Shown: in pieces, positions 1 through 9,155 of the stretch
Layout: each line of letters opens with the position of its first letter
Position numbering within the stretch: the stretch's first letter is position 1
Assembly: GCF_020166335.1 (NCBI RefSeq)
Contig: NZ_JAIUJR010000001.1
Span: 124,001 to 188,000 of the forward strand
Source of the DNA: Winogradskyella alexanderae
GTDB lineage: Bacteria; Bacteroidota; Bacteroidia; Flavobacteriales; Flavobacteriaceae
Length of the DNA stretch: 64,000 nucleotides
Direction of reading: 5' to 3'
The notes under the pieces: model-generated
Told to the model about the DNA's origin: nothing
The model's input: the letters and a program-made list of their open reading frames with translations, nothing else
The model's database searches: none
Position numbers and translations under genes: made by a program

Positions 1-53
1 CTTCTAACTTAAGCTGGACTTACGCCAACATAGCAGGTGGCTTAGGTTTCTAA
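1..53 (+). CDS. C-terminal fragment of a gene entering from the left, possibly an outer-membrane protein
   Basis: An open frame runs in from the window edge and stops at TAA 51-53. The visible tail (SNLSWTYANIAGGLGF) alternates polar and hydrophobic/aromatic residues and ends in Phe, as the last strand of many outer-membrane beta-barrels does. The TonB receptor starts only 64 bases downstream. The family cannot be named from 16 residues. Confidence 0.55.
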   Translation, partial: SNLSWTYANIAGGLGF

Positions 54-72
54 AAATTTAATTTATACTCAT

Positions 73-101
73 ACCCATCATTTACAAGGTAGGTGATGGG
101 T
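73..101 (+). other. Strong stem-loop between the partial gene and the TonB receptor gene
   Basis: The two arms ACCCATCATTTAC and GTAGGTGATGGGT pair over 13 positions (two G-T wobbles) around an AAG loop. The sequence after it is only weakly T-rich (TTACTACAATTTT), so it is an imperfect intrinsic terminator. It could end the upstream transcript, partly attenuate read-through, or act as a processing or stabilising hairpin in the 5' leader of the receptor mRNA, whose ATG is 16 bases further on. Confidence 0.55.
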
Positions 102-117
102 TACTACAATTTTATAT

Positions 118-2949
118 ATGAAAAATACACAAAACATCTTAGTTTTTGTCTTATTTCTTGTAGGCTGTTTTGCTTTTTCGCAAGGAAAAGTAACTGGAAC
201 AGTTATAGATGGTGAGTTTAACGAGCCTATGGCCTTTGCTAACATCTTAGTAAAAGGCACTACCACTGGTACGACTTCTGACTTTGATGGGAAATACGAG
301 CTTGAATTAGATGAAGGTACTTATACTTTGGTATTTTCTTTCGTAGGTTACAATACAAAAGAAATTACCGATATTGTAGTAACTTCAGGAAGTTCAGTAA
401 TTGTTGATGTCGTTTTAGAAACCAATTCTTTGGATACAGTTGTTATTACAACTTCAACGAAACGGAATACTGAAAGTGCAGTTTTAAACCTTCAGAAAAA
501 ATCCGTAGTTGTATTAGATGGTTTATCTGCCCAAGCAATTCAGAGTACTGGTGCAGGCAATGTTGCCAGTGCAGTTAAAAGTGTGCCTGGTGTTTCTATC
601 CAAGGTGGCAAATATGTTTATGTGCGTGGTTTAGGTGATCGTTATACCAAGTCTATACTAAATGGTGTGGACATACCTGGATTAGATCCTGATAGAAATA
701 CCATTCAGATGGATTTATTTCCTACCAACATTTTAGACAATGTAATTGTATTAAAATCTGCCTCTGCCGAATATCCCGCTGATTTTACAGGTGGTATTGT
801 TGATATTGTAACTAAGGATTATCCTTCAAGGCCTGAGTATTCAATCTCTCTTGGAAGCGGTTATAACCCAGATATGCACTTTAATAATCAGTATTTAACG
901 TCATCTGGTAGTGATACTGATATATTAGGTTTTGATGATGGTACCAGAAATTTACCAATAAATAGATATCAACCAATACCCAGTACGTCTGAGAATAAAT
1001 TATTATTAACCTCGTTGACCAATAGATTCGCTAAAGAACTTAGAGCTAAGCAAGAAACTAGTGGAATGAACTTTGATTTTGGTTTTACACTCGGGAATCA
1101 ATACGATGTTGGTGATGATAAGCTCGGGTATTTGGCATCTTTTTCATACAAAAACAATACGACGTTTTATGAAAACAGAGTTGATGGGGCTTACATTAAA
1201 AATCCACTGGACAGATCAGTTAATGAGTTGCTTGCTTCTTTAGACTCTCAGGGTTCTGAAGGTATAAACAATGTTATTTTGAATGGTATGTTAGGTGTAG
1301 CGTACAAAACCGATAAATCTAAATTTAGAGTAAACCTTTTACACATTCAAAATGGTGAATCTACTGCTGGTTTTTTTAACCAGAACATTTCACAGGATGG
1401 TACAGGTGGCGGTTTTGAGCCATTGACAAAAAATTCAATCACTTATACAGAGCGTTCAATAACAAACTTGTTACTAAGTGGTCAGCACCGTTTGAGCGAT
1501 GATGAAAACGCATTGAATTTTGAATGGAAATTGTCACCGACCTTTTCTAAGGTTATGGATAAAGGGCATAGAATAACACCTTTGCAACAAAGTGATAATG
1601 GTGACTCCTTTTTATCACCATCTGCCTCAACCTTCCCAATTCAATTATGGAGAAACTTATTGGAGGAATCTTGGGCTGGTAAGGCAGATTTTGACAAAAC
1701 CATTGATTTATTTGGAAGACCTGCAAAAATTAAGTTTGGTGGTGCGTACACCTATAAATTCAGAGATTTTAGTATTGATGATTATACATTTAATATTCAA
1801 GGCGATCAATCATTTATTGCAAATGGTGATGTAGATAATTTGTTAGATTCTGACAATATTTGGAATCCAACCACAGATGCAGGAACTTATTTAATTTCAA
1901 TTGATGTTTTTAATCCTATAGATGCCTATGAAGGTGAGCAACATATTGGTGCTACATACTTTTCAACGGAATTTAACATCAATGATAATTTAAAAACGGT
2001 ATTAGGTTTAAGAACTGAATTTTTTAATTCGTTTTATACAGGAACGAGAGATAATAATACTATCTTCTTTAATAGGGATTTGATATTGGATGAATTTGAT
2101 TTCTTCCCATCAGCAAACCTGATTTATGCTTTGAATGATAATTCTAATTTAAGAACGTCTTACTCTAGAACAACAGCACGTCCTTCGTTTAAAGAAGCGT
2201 CTGTTTCGCAAATTTTTGATCCTATCACAAACCGTTTGTTTATTGGTAATATAGATGTTGTTCCAACTTATGTTAATAATTTTGATTTAAGGTATGAGCG
2301 TTTTGGAGATAATGGACAAATGTTTGCTGTCAGTGGTTTCTATAAAGATTTTACAGATCCTATTGAACAAGTATTCTTCCTTAATGCACCAACGCAATTA
2401 ACGGTTGGTAACTTGGGAGATGCTATTGTTTATGGTGCTGAATTTGAAATTAGACAACGTTTAGGGTTTATTTCTGAAGACTTAGATAACCTTAAGTTCA
2501 ATGCAAACGTATCAGTAATAAAATCAGAATTATCAATGTCAGATGATGAGTTTGAAGGAAGACAGCGAGGTGCAAGAGATGGTGAAACCATAGATAGAAA
2601 ACGTGACTTACAAGGCCAAGCACCTTATTTGATCAATGTTGGCTTAAATTATAATGATTCAGATAAAGGATTCAGAACTGGATTATTTTACAATGTGCAA
2701 GGTGAAACTTTAGAAGTTGTAGGTATTCGCGAAGTTCCAGATGTATATACCAAACCTTTTAATAGTTTAAATTTTACATTGAACAAAGCTTTTGGAGAAC
2801 AAAAGCGTTCTTCTATTGATCTTAAAGTGAACAATATTTTAAATAGTACTAGACTTAGTGAATACGTGTCTTTTAGAGCTCAAGACCAAGTATTTACGCT
2901 CAGAGAACCAGGCACTGAAATATCTTTAGGTTATACCTTTAAGTTTTAA
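118..2949 (+). CDS. TonB-dependent outer-membrane receptor with CarboxypepD_reg-like N-terminal domain
   Basis: A 943-residue outer-membrane active transporter taking up an unknown ligand with energy from TonB/ExbBD. A signal peptide (about residues 1-22, ending FAFSQ) is followed by a carboxypeptidase-regulatory-like beta-sandwich (about 24-100, with FVGY near its end), a plug domain (about 130-237, containing VRGLGDRY and LNGVDIPG) and a long beta-barrel ending in Phe. The N-terminal sandwich is typical of Bacteroidota receptors. No SusD-like partner follows, so it is not a standard SusCD glycan pair. The upstream partial gene is close enough to be co-transcribed; a strong terminator follows. 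Substrate cannot be inferred. Confidence 0.9.
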   Translation: MKNTQNILVFVLFLVGCFAFSQGKVTGTVIDGEFNEPMAFANILVKGTTTGTTSDFDGKYELELDEGTYTLVFSFVGYNTKEITDIVVTSGSSVIVDVVLETNSLDTVVITTSTKRNTESAVLNLQKKSVVVLDGLSAQAIQSTGAGNVASAVKSVPGVSIQGGKYVYVRGLGDRYTKSILNGVDIPGLDPDRNTIQMDLFPTNILDNVIVLKSASAEYPADFTGGIVDIVTKDYPSRPEYSISLGSGYNPDMHFNNQYLTSSGSDTDILGFDDGTRNLPINRYQPIPSTSENKLLLTSLTNRFAKELRAKQETSGMNFDFGFTLGNQYDVGDDKLGYLASFSYKNNTTFYENRVDGAYIKNPLDRSVNELLASLDSQGSEGINNVILNGMLGVAYKTDKSKFRVNLLHIQNGESTAGFFNQNISQDGTGGGFEPLTKNSITYTERSITNLLLSGQHRLSDDENALNFEWKLSPTFSKVMDKGHRITPLQQSDNGDSFLSPSASTFPIQLWRNLLEESWAGKADFDKTIDLFGRPAKIKFGGAYTYKFRDFSIDDYTFNIQGDQSFIANGDVDNLLDSDNIWNPTTDAGTYLISIDVFNPIDAYEGEQHIGATYFSTEFNINDNLKTVLGLRTEFFNSFYTGTRDNNTIFFNRDLILDEFDFFPSANLIYALNDNSNLRTSYSRTTARPSFKEASVSQIFDPITNRLFIGNIDVVPTYVNNFDLRYERFGDNGQMFAVSGFYKDFTDPIEQVFFLNAPTQLTVGNLGDAIVYGAEFEIRQRLGFISEDLDNLKFNANVSVIKSELSMSDDEFEGRQRGARDGETIDRKRDLQGQAPYLINVGLNYNDSDKGFRTGLFYNVQGETLEVVGIREVPDVYTKPFNSLNFTLNKAFGEQKRSSIDLKVNNILNSTRLSEYVSFRAQDQVFTLREPGTEISLGYTFKF

Positions 2950-2970
2950 GGGACAATTAACAGTTAGTTA

Positions 2971-3003
2971 AAAAAAAGCTCTCCTAGTGAGGAGAGCTTT
3001 TTA
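2971..3003. terminator. Bidirectional intrinsic terminator
   Basis: AGCTCTCCT and AGGAGAGCT pair over 9 bp around an AGTG loop, flanked by an A-run on the left and a T-run on the right. It therefore works on both strands for the convergent receptor gene and MORN-type gene. Confidence 0.9.
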
Positions 3004-3021
3004 ATTTGAAGTGTATTGCTT

Positions 3022-3378
3022 TTATTTATCTCTAATTGCGACTTTTGTTTTGTTATTCCACTTATTGACACTGACAATTTTCGAGTCAATATAATCTACT
3101 TCTTTTAGTGAATCACCTTCCCAGAAAAACCATTTACCAACTTTCTTCCCCCCTTCATAATTACCAATAGCAACTTTATTACCATTCGCGTCAAAGCTTT
3201 TCCATTCTCCATGCAATTTGCCATTACTGTCAAATGCTCCCATTTGGTGAATTTCTCCATTGTCATAAAAATAAGTTACATAAGTTATATCACCATCCTT
3301 TTCAACTTTTGGCGCATTATCTTGAGCGTAGGTTATACCGACGGCTAACATTACTAGTACTACAACTATCTTCTTCAT
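3022..3378 (-). CDS. Secreted MORN-repeat-like protein (YwqK-like)
   Basis: A 118-residue protein with a signal peptide (cleavage near YAQ, about residue 19). The mature part has two or three MORN-like repeats of the type F.NGKLHGEW and YEGGKKVGKWFFW, in which each unit describes a small beta-hairpin. Such short exported MORN proteins are common in Flavobacteriaceae; some relatives are annotated as YwqK-type antitoxins on weak grounds, and no toxin is visible next to it. It is convergent with the TonB receptor and is a single-gene unit with its own promoter. Molecular role unknown. Confidence 0.8.
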   Translation of the reverse strand: MKKIVVVLVMLAVGITYAQDNAPKVEKDGDITYVTYFYDNGEIHQMGAFDSNGKLHGEWKSFDANGNKVAIGNYEGGKKVGKWFFWEGDSLKEVDYIDSKIVSVNKWNNKTKVAIRDK

Positions 3379-3409
3379 TTTATTTGGGCTATTATTAATT
3401 ATTACATAA

Positions 3410-3440
3410 CAAACATAACATATATTTTACATTTATCCAA
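3410..3440 (-). promoter_or_regulatory. Bacteroidota promoter of the MORN-type gene
   Basis: On the minus strand TTG (3440-3438), then 20 bases, then TATGTTTG (3417-3410): a good match to the TTG...TAnnTTTG consensus with correct spacing. The predicted start lies about 25 bases before the ATG at 3378. Confidence 0.7.
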
Positions 3441-3599
3441 CATTTACATAACATTAAATTAACATTAAGTTTTTAATTATCTTATTTTAAGGTATTTATA
3501 AATCACTTGAAATGGTTTTAGAAAACATTTAAAGGATTAAAAACGAAATGTTCTTATCTTTAATTTCTATTAGAAATAATTAGCCGCCCTCAATGTATA

Positions 3600-4184
3600 A
3601 TGAGTAACAAAGTCTTTCTTATAATTTGTTTTGCGTTTTCAGTTGCACTCTCATTTTCTCAAACTAAAAATGAAAAGGAAGAGCGTATTAAAAAAGAGGC
3701 GTTCCCTAAAATTGCTTTATTATCTCTAGATGCCTTACCTCAATCTTGCAACCGATTTAAGTTTTACCGGGAAACCGATGGTGATAAAAAAAGTTATGAA
3801 GTAAAATTTAAATATAACCGAAAACTTTACAGTGTTGAGTTTAATAGTGAAGGCATTCTTGAAGATGTAGAGGTTAAAATTAAACCAAAATCGATTCCTC
3901 TAGGTATTCATACCAACATAAAAACTTATCTCAAAGGTAATTTCGATAAATACAAGCTAATCAAGGTTCAGGAACAATATATTTACAGTGGTGAATCCTT
4001 TGGCAACGAATACCTCAAAACCATTTTACTTAATACTAAAGCCACGCCACCTAACTTTGAAATTATTGCTGAAGTAAAGCAAAACAAAAAACGAACTATC
4101 AAAGAGTTTACTTTTAATTCTAAGGGTGAGTTTTTAAGTGCTCGTATATTAAATAGAACATCCTACGAACATGTGCTCTACTAA
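3600..4184 (+). CDS. Exported protein of unknown function, possibly PepSY-like fold
   Basis: 194 residues with a signal peptide (about 1-20, ending LSFSQ). The mature part seems to hold two similar beta-rich units (YEVKFKYNRKLYSVEFNSEG near residue 66 and a later stretch ending KEFTFNSKGEF), which resemble the PepSY-like repeats of small periplasmic Bacteroidota proteins; that is an inference. It overlaps the following DUF2490 gene by 14 bases, so the two are translated together. No enzymatic motif is visible. Confidence 0.7.
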   Translation: MSNKVFLIICFAFSVALSFSQTKNEKEERIKKEAFPKIALLSLDALPQSCNRFKFYRETDGDKKSYEVKFKYNRKLYSVEFNSEGILEDVEVKIKPKSIPLGIHTNIKTYLKGNFDKYKLIKVQEQYIYSGESFGNEYLKTILLNTKATPPNFEIIAEVKQNKKRTIKEFTFNSKGEFLSARILNRTSYEHVLY

Positions 4185-4851
4185 ACGGTTAGTCCTATTA
4201 CTATCAATAATTCTCTGCTATACTGCCTATTCCCAAGAAGAATTTGAAGGCCTTGGCGAATCTGAATTTGCACTTAATCACAGATTTAACCCTGACTATA
4301 AATTAAATTTTTCAATTCGCTCCAGATACTTCATGTATCGTAACAAAAACTTCAACTTTGAAAATAGACAGTTAGATTTTATTCATTTCTCCACTATTAA
4401 TTTTGATTACTACCATAGTCTAAGCTTAGGCATTCAGTTTAGAGTACGAGAATCTATAGATGGTGGCAGTAACGAACTACGACTAACCCAACAATTTAAT
4501 TATACGAAAACAAATGAATCCTTTAGGTTTGGACATCGCCTACGTTTAGAACAACGTATTTTTGATGATTTAACTGCTTTACGGCTACGCTACCGATTTG
4601 CTATTGATACACCATTAAACGGCGAAAAACTGAATATTGGTGAAAGTTATTTTCTTACGGCTATGGAGGCACTGCTTAGTTTGGCTAATGCAATTAAACC
4701 ACAAATGGGTCATAGAACTACTGCACAAATAGGTTGGTTGTTGTCAGAAAAATCAAAAATTCAAATAGGACTGGAATATAGATTTGAAGCCTTTAATATT
4801 ACCACGGAAGAAAAGTTATTCTTACTTTCGTCTTTTATTCTCAAAATTTGA
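4171..4851 (+). CDS. DUF2490 family outer-membrane-like protein
   Basis: 226 residues with a signal peptide (cleavage near AYSQ, residue 22) and a mature region made of alternating-polarity strands rich in aromatic and Arg residues (LNHRF, FRVRES, FRFGHRLRLEQR, YRFEAF). This is the look of DUF2490, predicted to form a small outer-membrane beta-barrel. The ATG at 4171 is preferred because it gives an intact signal peptide, although it overlaps the preceding gene by 14 bases. Likely a two-gene unit with the upstream exported protein. Function unknown. Confidence 0.8.
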   Translation: MCSTKRLVLLLSIILCYTAYSQEEFEGLGESEFALNHRFNPDYKLNFSIRSRYFMYRNKNFNFENRQLDFIHFSTINFDYYHSLSLGIQFRVRESIDGGSNELRLTQQFNYTKTNESFRFGHRLRLEQRIFDDLTALRLRYRFAIDTPLNGEKLNIGESYFLTAMEALLSLANAIKPQMGHRTTAQIGWLLSEKSKIQIGLEYRFEAFNITTEEKLFLLSSFILKI

Positions 4852-4985
4852 TGGCTCGCATGCACTGAAAGTCGAGAATATTAAAGGCCTGAGTAGAGAT
4901 TTAGGCTTATTTAAATATAACAATTAGGTAACACTACCTTCAAATTATTTAAGGTATTTTGTATTCAATTTTATGATCCCTTAAC

Positions 4986-7262
4986 ATGGAAAACCTTTAT
5001 ATCTACATGCTTGCCGCATTGGCTTTCCTAGCAATTGCAGATTTGATAGTTGGCGTAAGTAACGATGCTGTAAACTTCTTAAACTCCGCAATTGGCTCAA
5101 AGGCAGTTTCCTTTAAAACTATTATGATTGTTGCTAGTCTTGGTGTTGCCGTGGGTGCACTTACATCTAGTGGTATGATGGAAGTTGCTAGAAAAGGCAT
5201 TTTCAATCCTGGAGAATTTATGTTTAATGAGATTATGATCATTTTTATGGCCGTAATGCTCACAGATATATTGCTATTAGACTTTTTTAATACCCTTGGT
5301 CTTCCTACATCTACAACGGTTTCAATCGTTTTTGAACTACTTGGTGCATCTGTGGCAATAGCACTAATCAAGATATACAGCAATGATGCCGAAAACATAA
5401 CCGCATTAACGAGCTACATTAATAATTCAAAAGCTATTGAGATAATTTTGGGGATTCTACTTTCTGTAGTAGTTGCTTTTACCATAGGAGCTGTAATACA
5501 ATATATTTCTAGACTTCTTCTTTCGTTTAAGTTTGAAGAAAAACCTATTGTTTATAGTGCCATATTTAGTGGTTTTGCTATTACGTCCATAATGTATTTT
5601 ATAATCGTTAAAGGTCTAAAGAATGCCACATTTATACCGTCTACCGTAAATGAATTTCTTGATACAAATCCTTATACGTTCATCGGTATCAGCTTTTTGA
5701 TATTTACATTACTTTCCTATATCGCAGTAGAACTTTTTAATGCAAAAATCTATACTATTATTATCGTCATTGGAACATTTGCGCTTGCCGTAGCCTTTGC
5801 AGGTAATGATTTAGTCAATTTTATTGGTGTCCCTATCGCAGCATATAATTCTTACGAAGCTTGGGTTGTAAGTGGTGTAGCGCCTTCAAATTATGTAATG
5901 ACGGCATTAGGTGAGCCAGTGCAAACAGAGCCCTTATTACTATTAATCGCTGGATTGGTAATGGTATTAACACTTTGGTTTTCGAGTAAAGCAAAAGCTG
6001 TAGTTAAGACCTCTGTTGATTTATCACGACAGGACGAAGTCAAAGAACGTTTTGAACCAAACTTTTTATCTCGAAATATTGTTAGACTTTCCATTGGTTT
6101 AAACGATAGCGTAATGCGCCTGTTACCACAGTCATTTAAAGGTTGGTCTAATAATCAATTTGTGCAACCTACTACATTTTTAAAGAAACAAGACAGACCT
6201 GCTTTTGATTTGGTCAGGGCCGCAGTTAATTTAATGGTAGCGAGTGTTTTAATCTCTATAGCTACCTCAATGAAATTGCCGCTTTCAACAACTTATGTAA
6301 CTTTTATGGTCGCTATGGGAACATCTTTGGCAGACAGAGCCTGGGGCAGTGAGAGTGCAGTGTACAGGGTTGCTGGAGTCCTTAATGTTATTGGTGGTTG
6401 GTTCTTTACTGCCTTAAGTGCATTTGTCGCGGCATCGCTAATGGCTTATGTTTTATTTATTGGAGGGGGTTATGCCTTAGTAGGATTATTTGTCCTTGCT
6501 ATTTTCCTATTGGCAAAAAACTATCTTACGCACAGAAAAAAAACCAAAGAACAACGAGAAGAAGACCACTTAGAGCGCGCTGAAAGTAGTTCTACGCAAG
6601 GTGTTATTCATGAAAGCGCCTCAAATATCGCAAATGTTGTAAAACGCGGTAACAAAATTTATACCTCAGCGATTAATGGACTTGCGACACAGAATCTTGC
6701 CACTTTAAAAAAGAACAGAAAACAGATCTCTAAATTATCGGATGAAATTGACGATTTAAAAGACAACATATTTTATTTTATTCGCAATCTTGAAGAACCA
6801 AGTGTGTCGGCCAGTAATTTTTATTTAAACATCCTTGGCTCATTACAAGACATGACGCAATCCTTGGATTACATTTCAAGAGCAAGTCATAAGCACATTA
6901 ATAATAATCACAAGAAATTAAAATTCAGCCAAATCAAAGAGCTAAAGGACCTGGACGAAAAAATGGAAACGTTATTTGTAGCAACTCAAAATGCGTTTGA
7001 ATCGCGTTCTTTTGAAATGATTGGAGAGGTTATAGTGCAAAAACCTATCGTATTTAACCTTGTAAAAGAAAAAATACAGCGCCAAGTTGAGCGCACGAGG
7101 ACAGAAGAATCTAGTCCAAAAAACACCACTTTGTACTTTAGTTTATTGTTAGAGACAAAAGATCTATTAACCGCCGCTATGAATTTGCTCGAAGAATACT
7201 ATAGTGCACACGATAGTTCTGTAGAACCTGCAAAGGCAAGCAATACAGAAGAATCTAGCTAG
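4986..7262 (+). CDS. Inorganic phosphate transporter, PiT family, with C-terminal PhoU-like domain
   Basis: A 758-residue inner-membrane phosphate permease. Two PHO4 half-domains are visible: an N-terminal one with the signature GVSNDAVNFLNSAIGSKA (residues 23-40) and a second around residue 440 (LPLSTTYVTFMVAMG). They are followed by a soluble helical region (about 525-758, rich in Lys and Glu) resembling PhoU, a fusion common in Bacteroidota. PiT carriers are usually low-affinity, ion-coupled and constitutive. The gene ends at the CTAG that also contains the stop of the convergent Na/Pi cotransporter gene. Confidence 0.93.
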   Translation: MENLYIYMLAALAFLAIADLIVGVSNDAVNFLNSAIGSKAVSFKTIMIVASLGVAVGALTSSGMMEVARKGIFNPGEFMFNEIMIIFMAVMLTDILLLDFFNTLGLPTSTTVSIVFELLGASVAIALIKIYSNDAENITALTSYINNSKAIEIILGILLSVVVAFTIGAVIQYISRLLLSFKFEEKPIVYSAIFSGFAITSIMYFIIVKGLKNATFIPSTVNEFLDTNPYTFIGISFLIFTLLSYIAVELFNAKIYTIIIVIGTFALAVAFAGNDLVNFIGVPIAAYNSYEAWVVSGVAPSNYVMTALGEPVQTEPLLLLIAGLVMVLTLWFSSKAKAVVKTSVDLSRQDEVKERFEPNFLSRNIVRLSIGLNDSVMRLLPQSFKGWSNNQFVQPTTFLKKQDRPAFDLVRAAVNLMVASVLISIATSMKLPLSTTYVTFMVAMGTSLADRAWGSESAVYRVAGVLNVIGGWFFTALSAFVAASLMAYVLFIGGGYALVGLFVLAIFLLAKNYLTHRKKTKEQREEDHLERAESSSTQGVIHESASNIANVVKRGNKIYTSAINGLATQNLATLKKNRKQISKLSDEIDDLKDNIFYFIRNLEEPSVSASNFYLNILGSLQDMTQSLDYISRASHKHINNNHKKLKFSQIKELKDLDEKMETLFVATQNAFESRSFEMIGEVIVQKPIVFNLVKEKIQRQVERTRTEESSPKNTTLYFSLLLETKDLLTAAMNLLEEYYSAHDSSVEPAKASNTEESS

Positions 7263-9016
7263 GCAGAAACACTAACATTATTTTCTATAAGTATATCCTT
7301 TTTACCATACAATAACTCTGCTACCTCAATTAATTTATCAATCATAGTGTTTACGTTTTCTTCATCATTGTATAGCGAAGATGCCATATCTACCGTAATT
7401 AAATCGTCTCTTATTAACTCCTGAACTTTAATATTGCTTGTTGCTATATTTTGATTGAGCTCCTTTCTAAGTTTAACGAGCTTTGCATGGTATACTTCAT
7501 TTTCTTCTTCTGTTCTAAACAAATGAATCATACGCAAAACCTTTACCGTTTTATTTCGCAACTTATCATATTCTTTCTTTATATATTTATTCTCAGAGTT
7601 TAGATATAAGGTTACATTTCTACTTAATTCCAAAACTTCTTTTAGAATTTCGACCATTTTTCTGTTGGCCACCTTTAATTCTAATAAGCGATTGTTCTGT
7701 ACTTCTGTTAGATTAAGGTTACTTTGTGCTTTTGTAGCATAGCTTATAATTTCTCCATATATCTTCTTGACCTTTGTGTTATATAGCTCCCGTACATCTG
7801 TATCCATCTGAACATTTGACTTTTTAATGACCTTTTTAACTTTTAAATCAGACTTTATATCTGTTCTTCTTATGCTTAGCGCATGAGAAACAATTTCAAA
7901 AATTGCATTTTTAAATAAGTATTTTGTTTCTTTTGTTATCGCCGCAATTGCAGTCTCAGGATACTTTAAAACACCTTTTGAAAGGAACTTAGGCTGATCA
8001 ATTTCTTTTGCTTGCATTTCCTCTTCTGGTACTATCTTTTCTACAAGCTTAGCAATAGGTTTGACAAACCATACCAACAAGAATGTATTTGCAATATTAA
8101 ATGTTGTGTGAAATAGCGAAATAGCTACTGGAACTGCTCCTGCACTTACAAACGGCGATTCTGAACCTAAATAAACTACTAACCAGCTTACCATTTTTAA
8201 AAAAGGATAAAAAAGAATAAGCATCCACAACACACCCAATAAATTAAAAATTAAATGCGCTCGCGCAGTTTGCTTTGCCTTATAGTTTCCAATTATTGCA
8301 GCCAAATTTGCAGTAATCGTAGTACCAACATTTTCACCCAAAACCATAGCTGCAGCAAATTCAAATGGTATCCAACCTTGAGCGGTCATAATTAATGTCA
8401 ATGCCATAGTTGCACTCGAAGATTGAATAACAACCGTTAATACCGTTCCAATTAATAGGAACAACAAAATAGATATAAAACCCATATCCGTATACCGTGA
8501 TAAAAATGACAGTATCTCTGGGTTACTGTTTATATCAGGCATGGCATCCTTTAAAAACTGAAGTCCAATAAAAAGAAGGGCAAAACCAATAATGAAGCTT
8601 CCTAGGTTTTTAAAATTCTCCTTTTTTAAGAAGGTAAAGCCAAAACCAAAACCAACAAGGGGTAAGGCAATAGCACTCATGCTAACTTTAAAGCCCAATA
8701 TTGTAATTAACCACGCTGTTATGGTCGTACCAATATTTGCTCCCATAATAACACCAATAGATTCGACTAAGGTGAGTAAACCTGCATTGGCAAAGCTCAC
8801 AACCATTAAAGTTGTTGCCGACGAGGATTGTATTACCGACGTTATTAAAAAACCTGTACCAATACCAAGTACTCTATTAGATGTCATCCTGGCTAAAATG
8901 GAACGCATTTTATTACCTGCAAGCAATAAAAGCGCATCGCTCATCACCTTCATACCAAAAAGAAAGACGCCTAAGGCACCCAGTAACTGTAATATTTCGG
9001 TAAAACCGTACTCCAT
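7259..9016 (-). CDS. Na+/phosphate cotransporter (NptA/YjbB-like) with PhoU-like C-terminus
   Basis: A 585-residue member of the Na/Pi cotransporter (PNaS, SLC34-like) family. It has the duplicated QSSSAT motif (QSSSATT at 63-69 and VIQSSSATMAL near 215) and the paired GANIGTTIT / GENVGTTIT motifs that form the substrate site, within about nine membrane segments. The C-terminal 230 residues are helical and charged, matching a PhoU-like domain. The gene is convergent with, and overlaps by 4 bp, an unrelated PiT phosphate permease. In bacteria this family can import phosphate or act as an efflux valve; direction is not decided by sequence. Confidence 0.92.
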   Translation of the reverse strand: MEYGFTEILQLLGALGVFLFGMKVMSDALLLLAGNKMRSILARMTSNRVLGIGTGFLITSVIQSSSATTLMVVSFANAGLLTLVESIGVIMGANIGTTITAWLITILGFKVSMSAIALPLVGFGFGFTFLKKENFKNLGSFIIGFALLFIGLQFLKDAMPDINSNPEILSFLSRYTDMGFISILLFLLIGTVLTVVIQSSSATMALTLIMTAQGWIPFEFAAAMVLGENVGTTITANLAAIIGNYKAKQTARAHLIFNLLGVLWMLILFYPFLKMVSWLVVYLGSESPFVSAGAVPVAISLFHTTFNIANTFLLVWFVKPIAKLVEKIVPEEEMQAKEIDQPKFLSKGVLKYPETAIAAITKETKYLFKNAIFEIVSHALSIRRTDIKSDLKVKKVIKKSNVQMDTDVRELYNTKVKKIYGEIISYATKAQSNLNLTEVQNNRLLELKVANRKMVEILKEVLELSRNVTLYLNSENKYIKKEYDKLRNKTVKVLRMIHLFRTEEENEVYHAKLVKLRKELNQNIATSNIKVQELIRDDLITVDMASSLYNDEENVNTMIDKLIEVAELLYGKKDILIENNVSVSA

Positions 9017-9155
9017 TTATTGTTAATTGAATATTAAGTTAATGTAAATTAAATGTTAGCCAAAAGATTCGAAAAAATAATTTTCATTTCAACGTCTTTT
9101 TTGGCTGTTTCGTCGTATATGAAAATGAAACCATTATTAAAACAAAAACCAACAA

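Noticed and set aside
3022-3378. Calling the MORN-type protein an antitoxin
   Set aside because: Some relatives carry that label, but there is no neighbouring toxin gene and the protein has a signal peptide.
4895-4925. Possible terminator after the DUF2490 gene
   Set aside because: Only a short GC-poor stem with a long loop and no clean T-run.
8592-9026. 144-residue plus-strand frame opposite the Na/Pi transporter
   Set aside because: Antisense of a well-supported transporter gene and lacking any recognisable domain.
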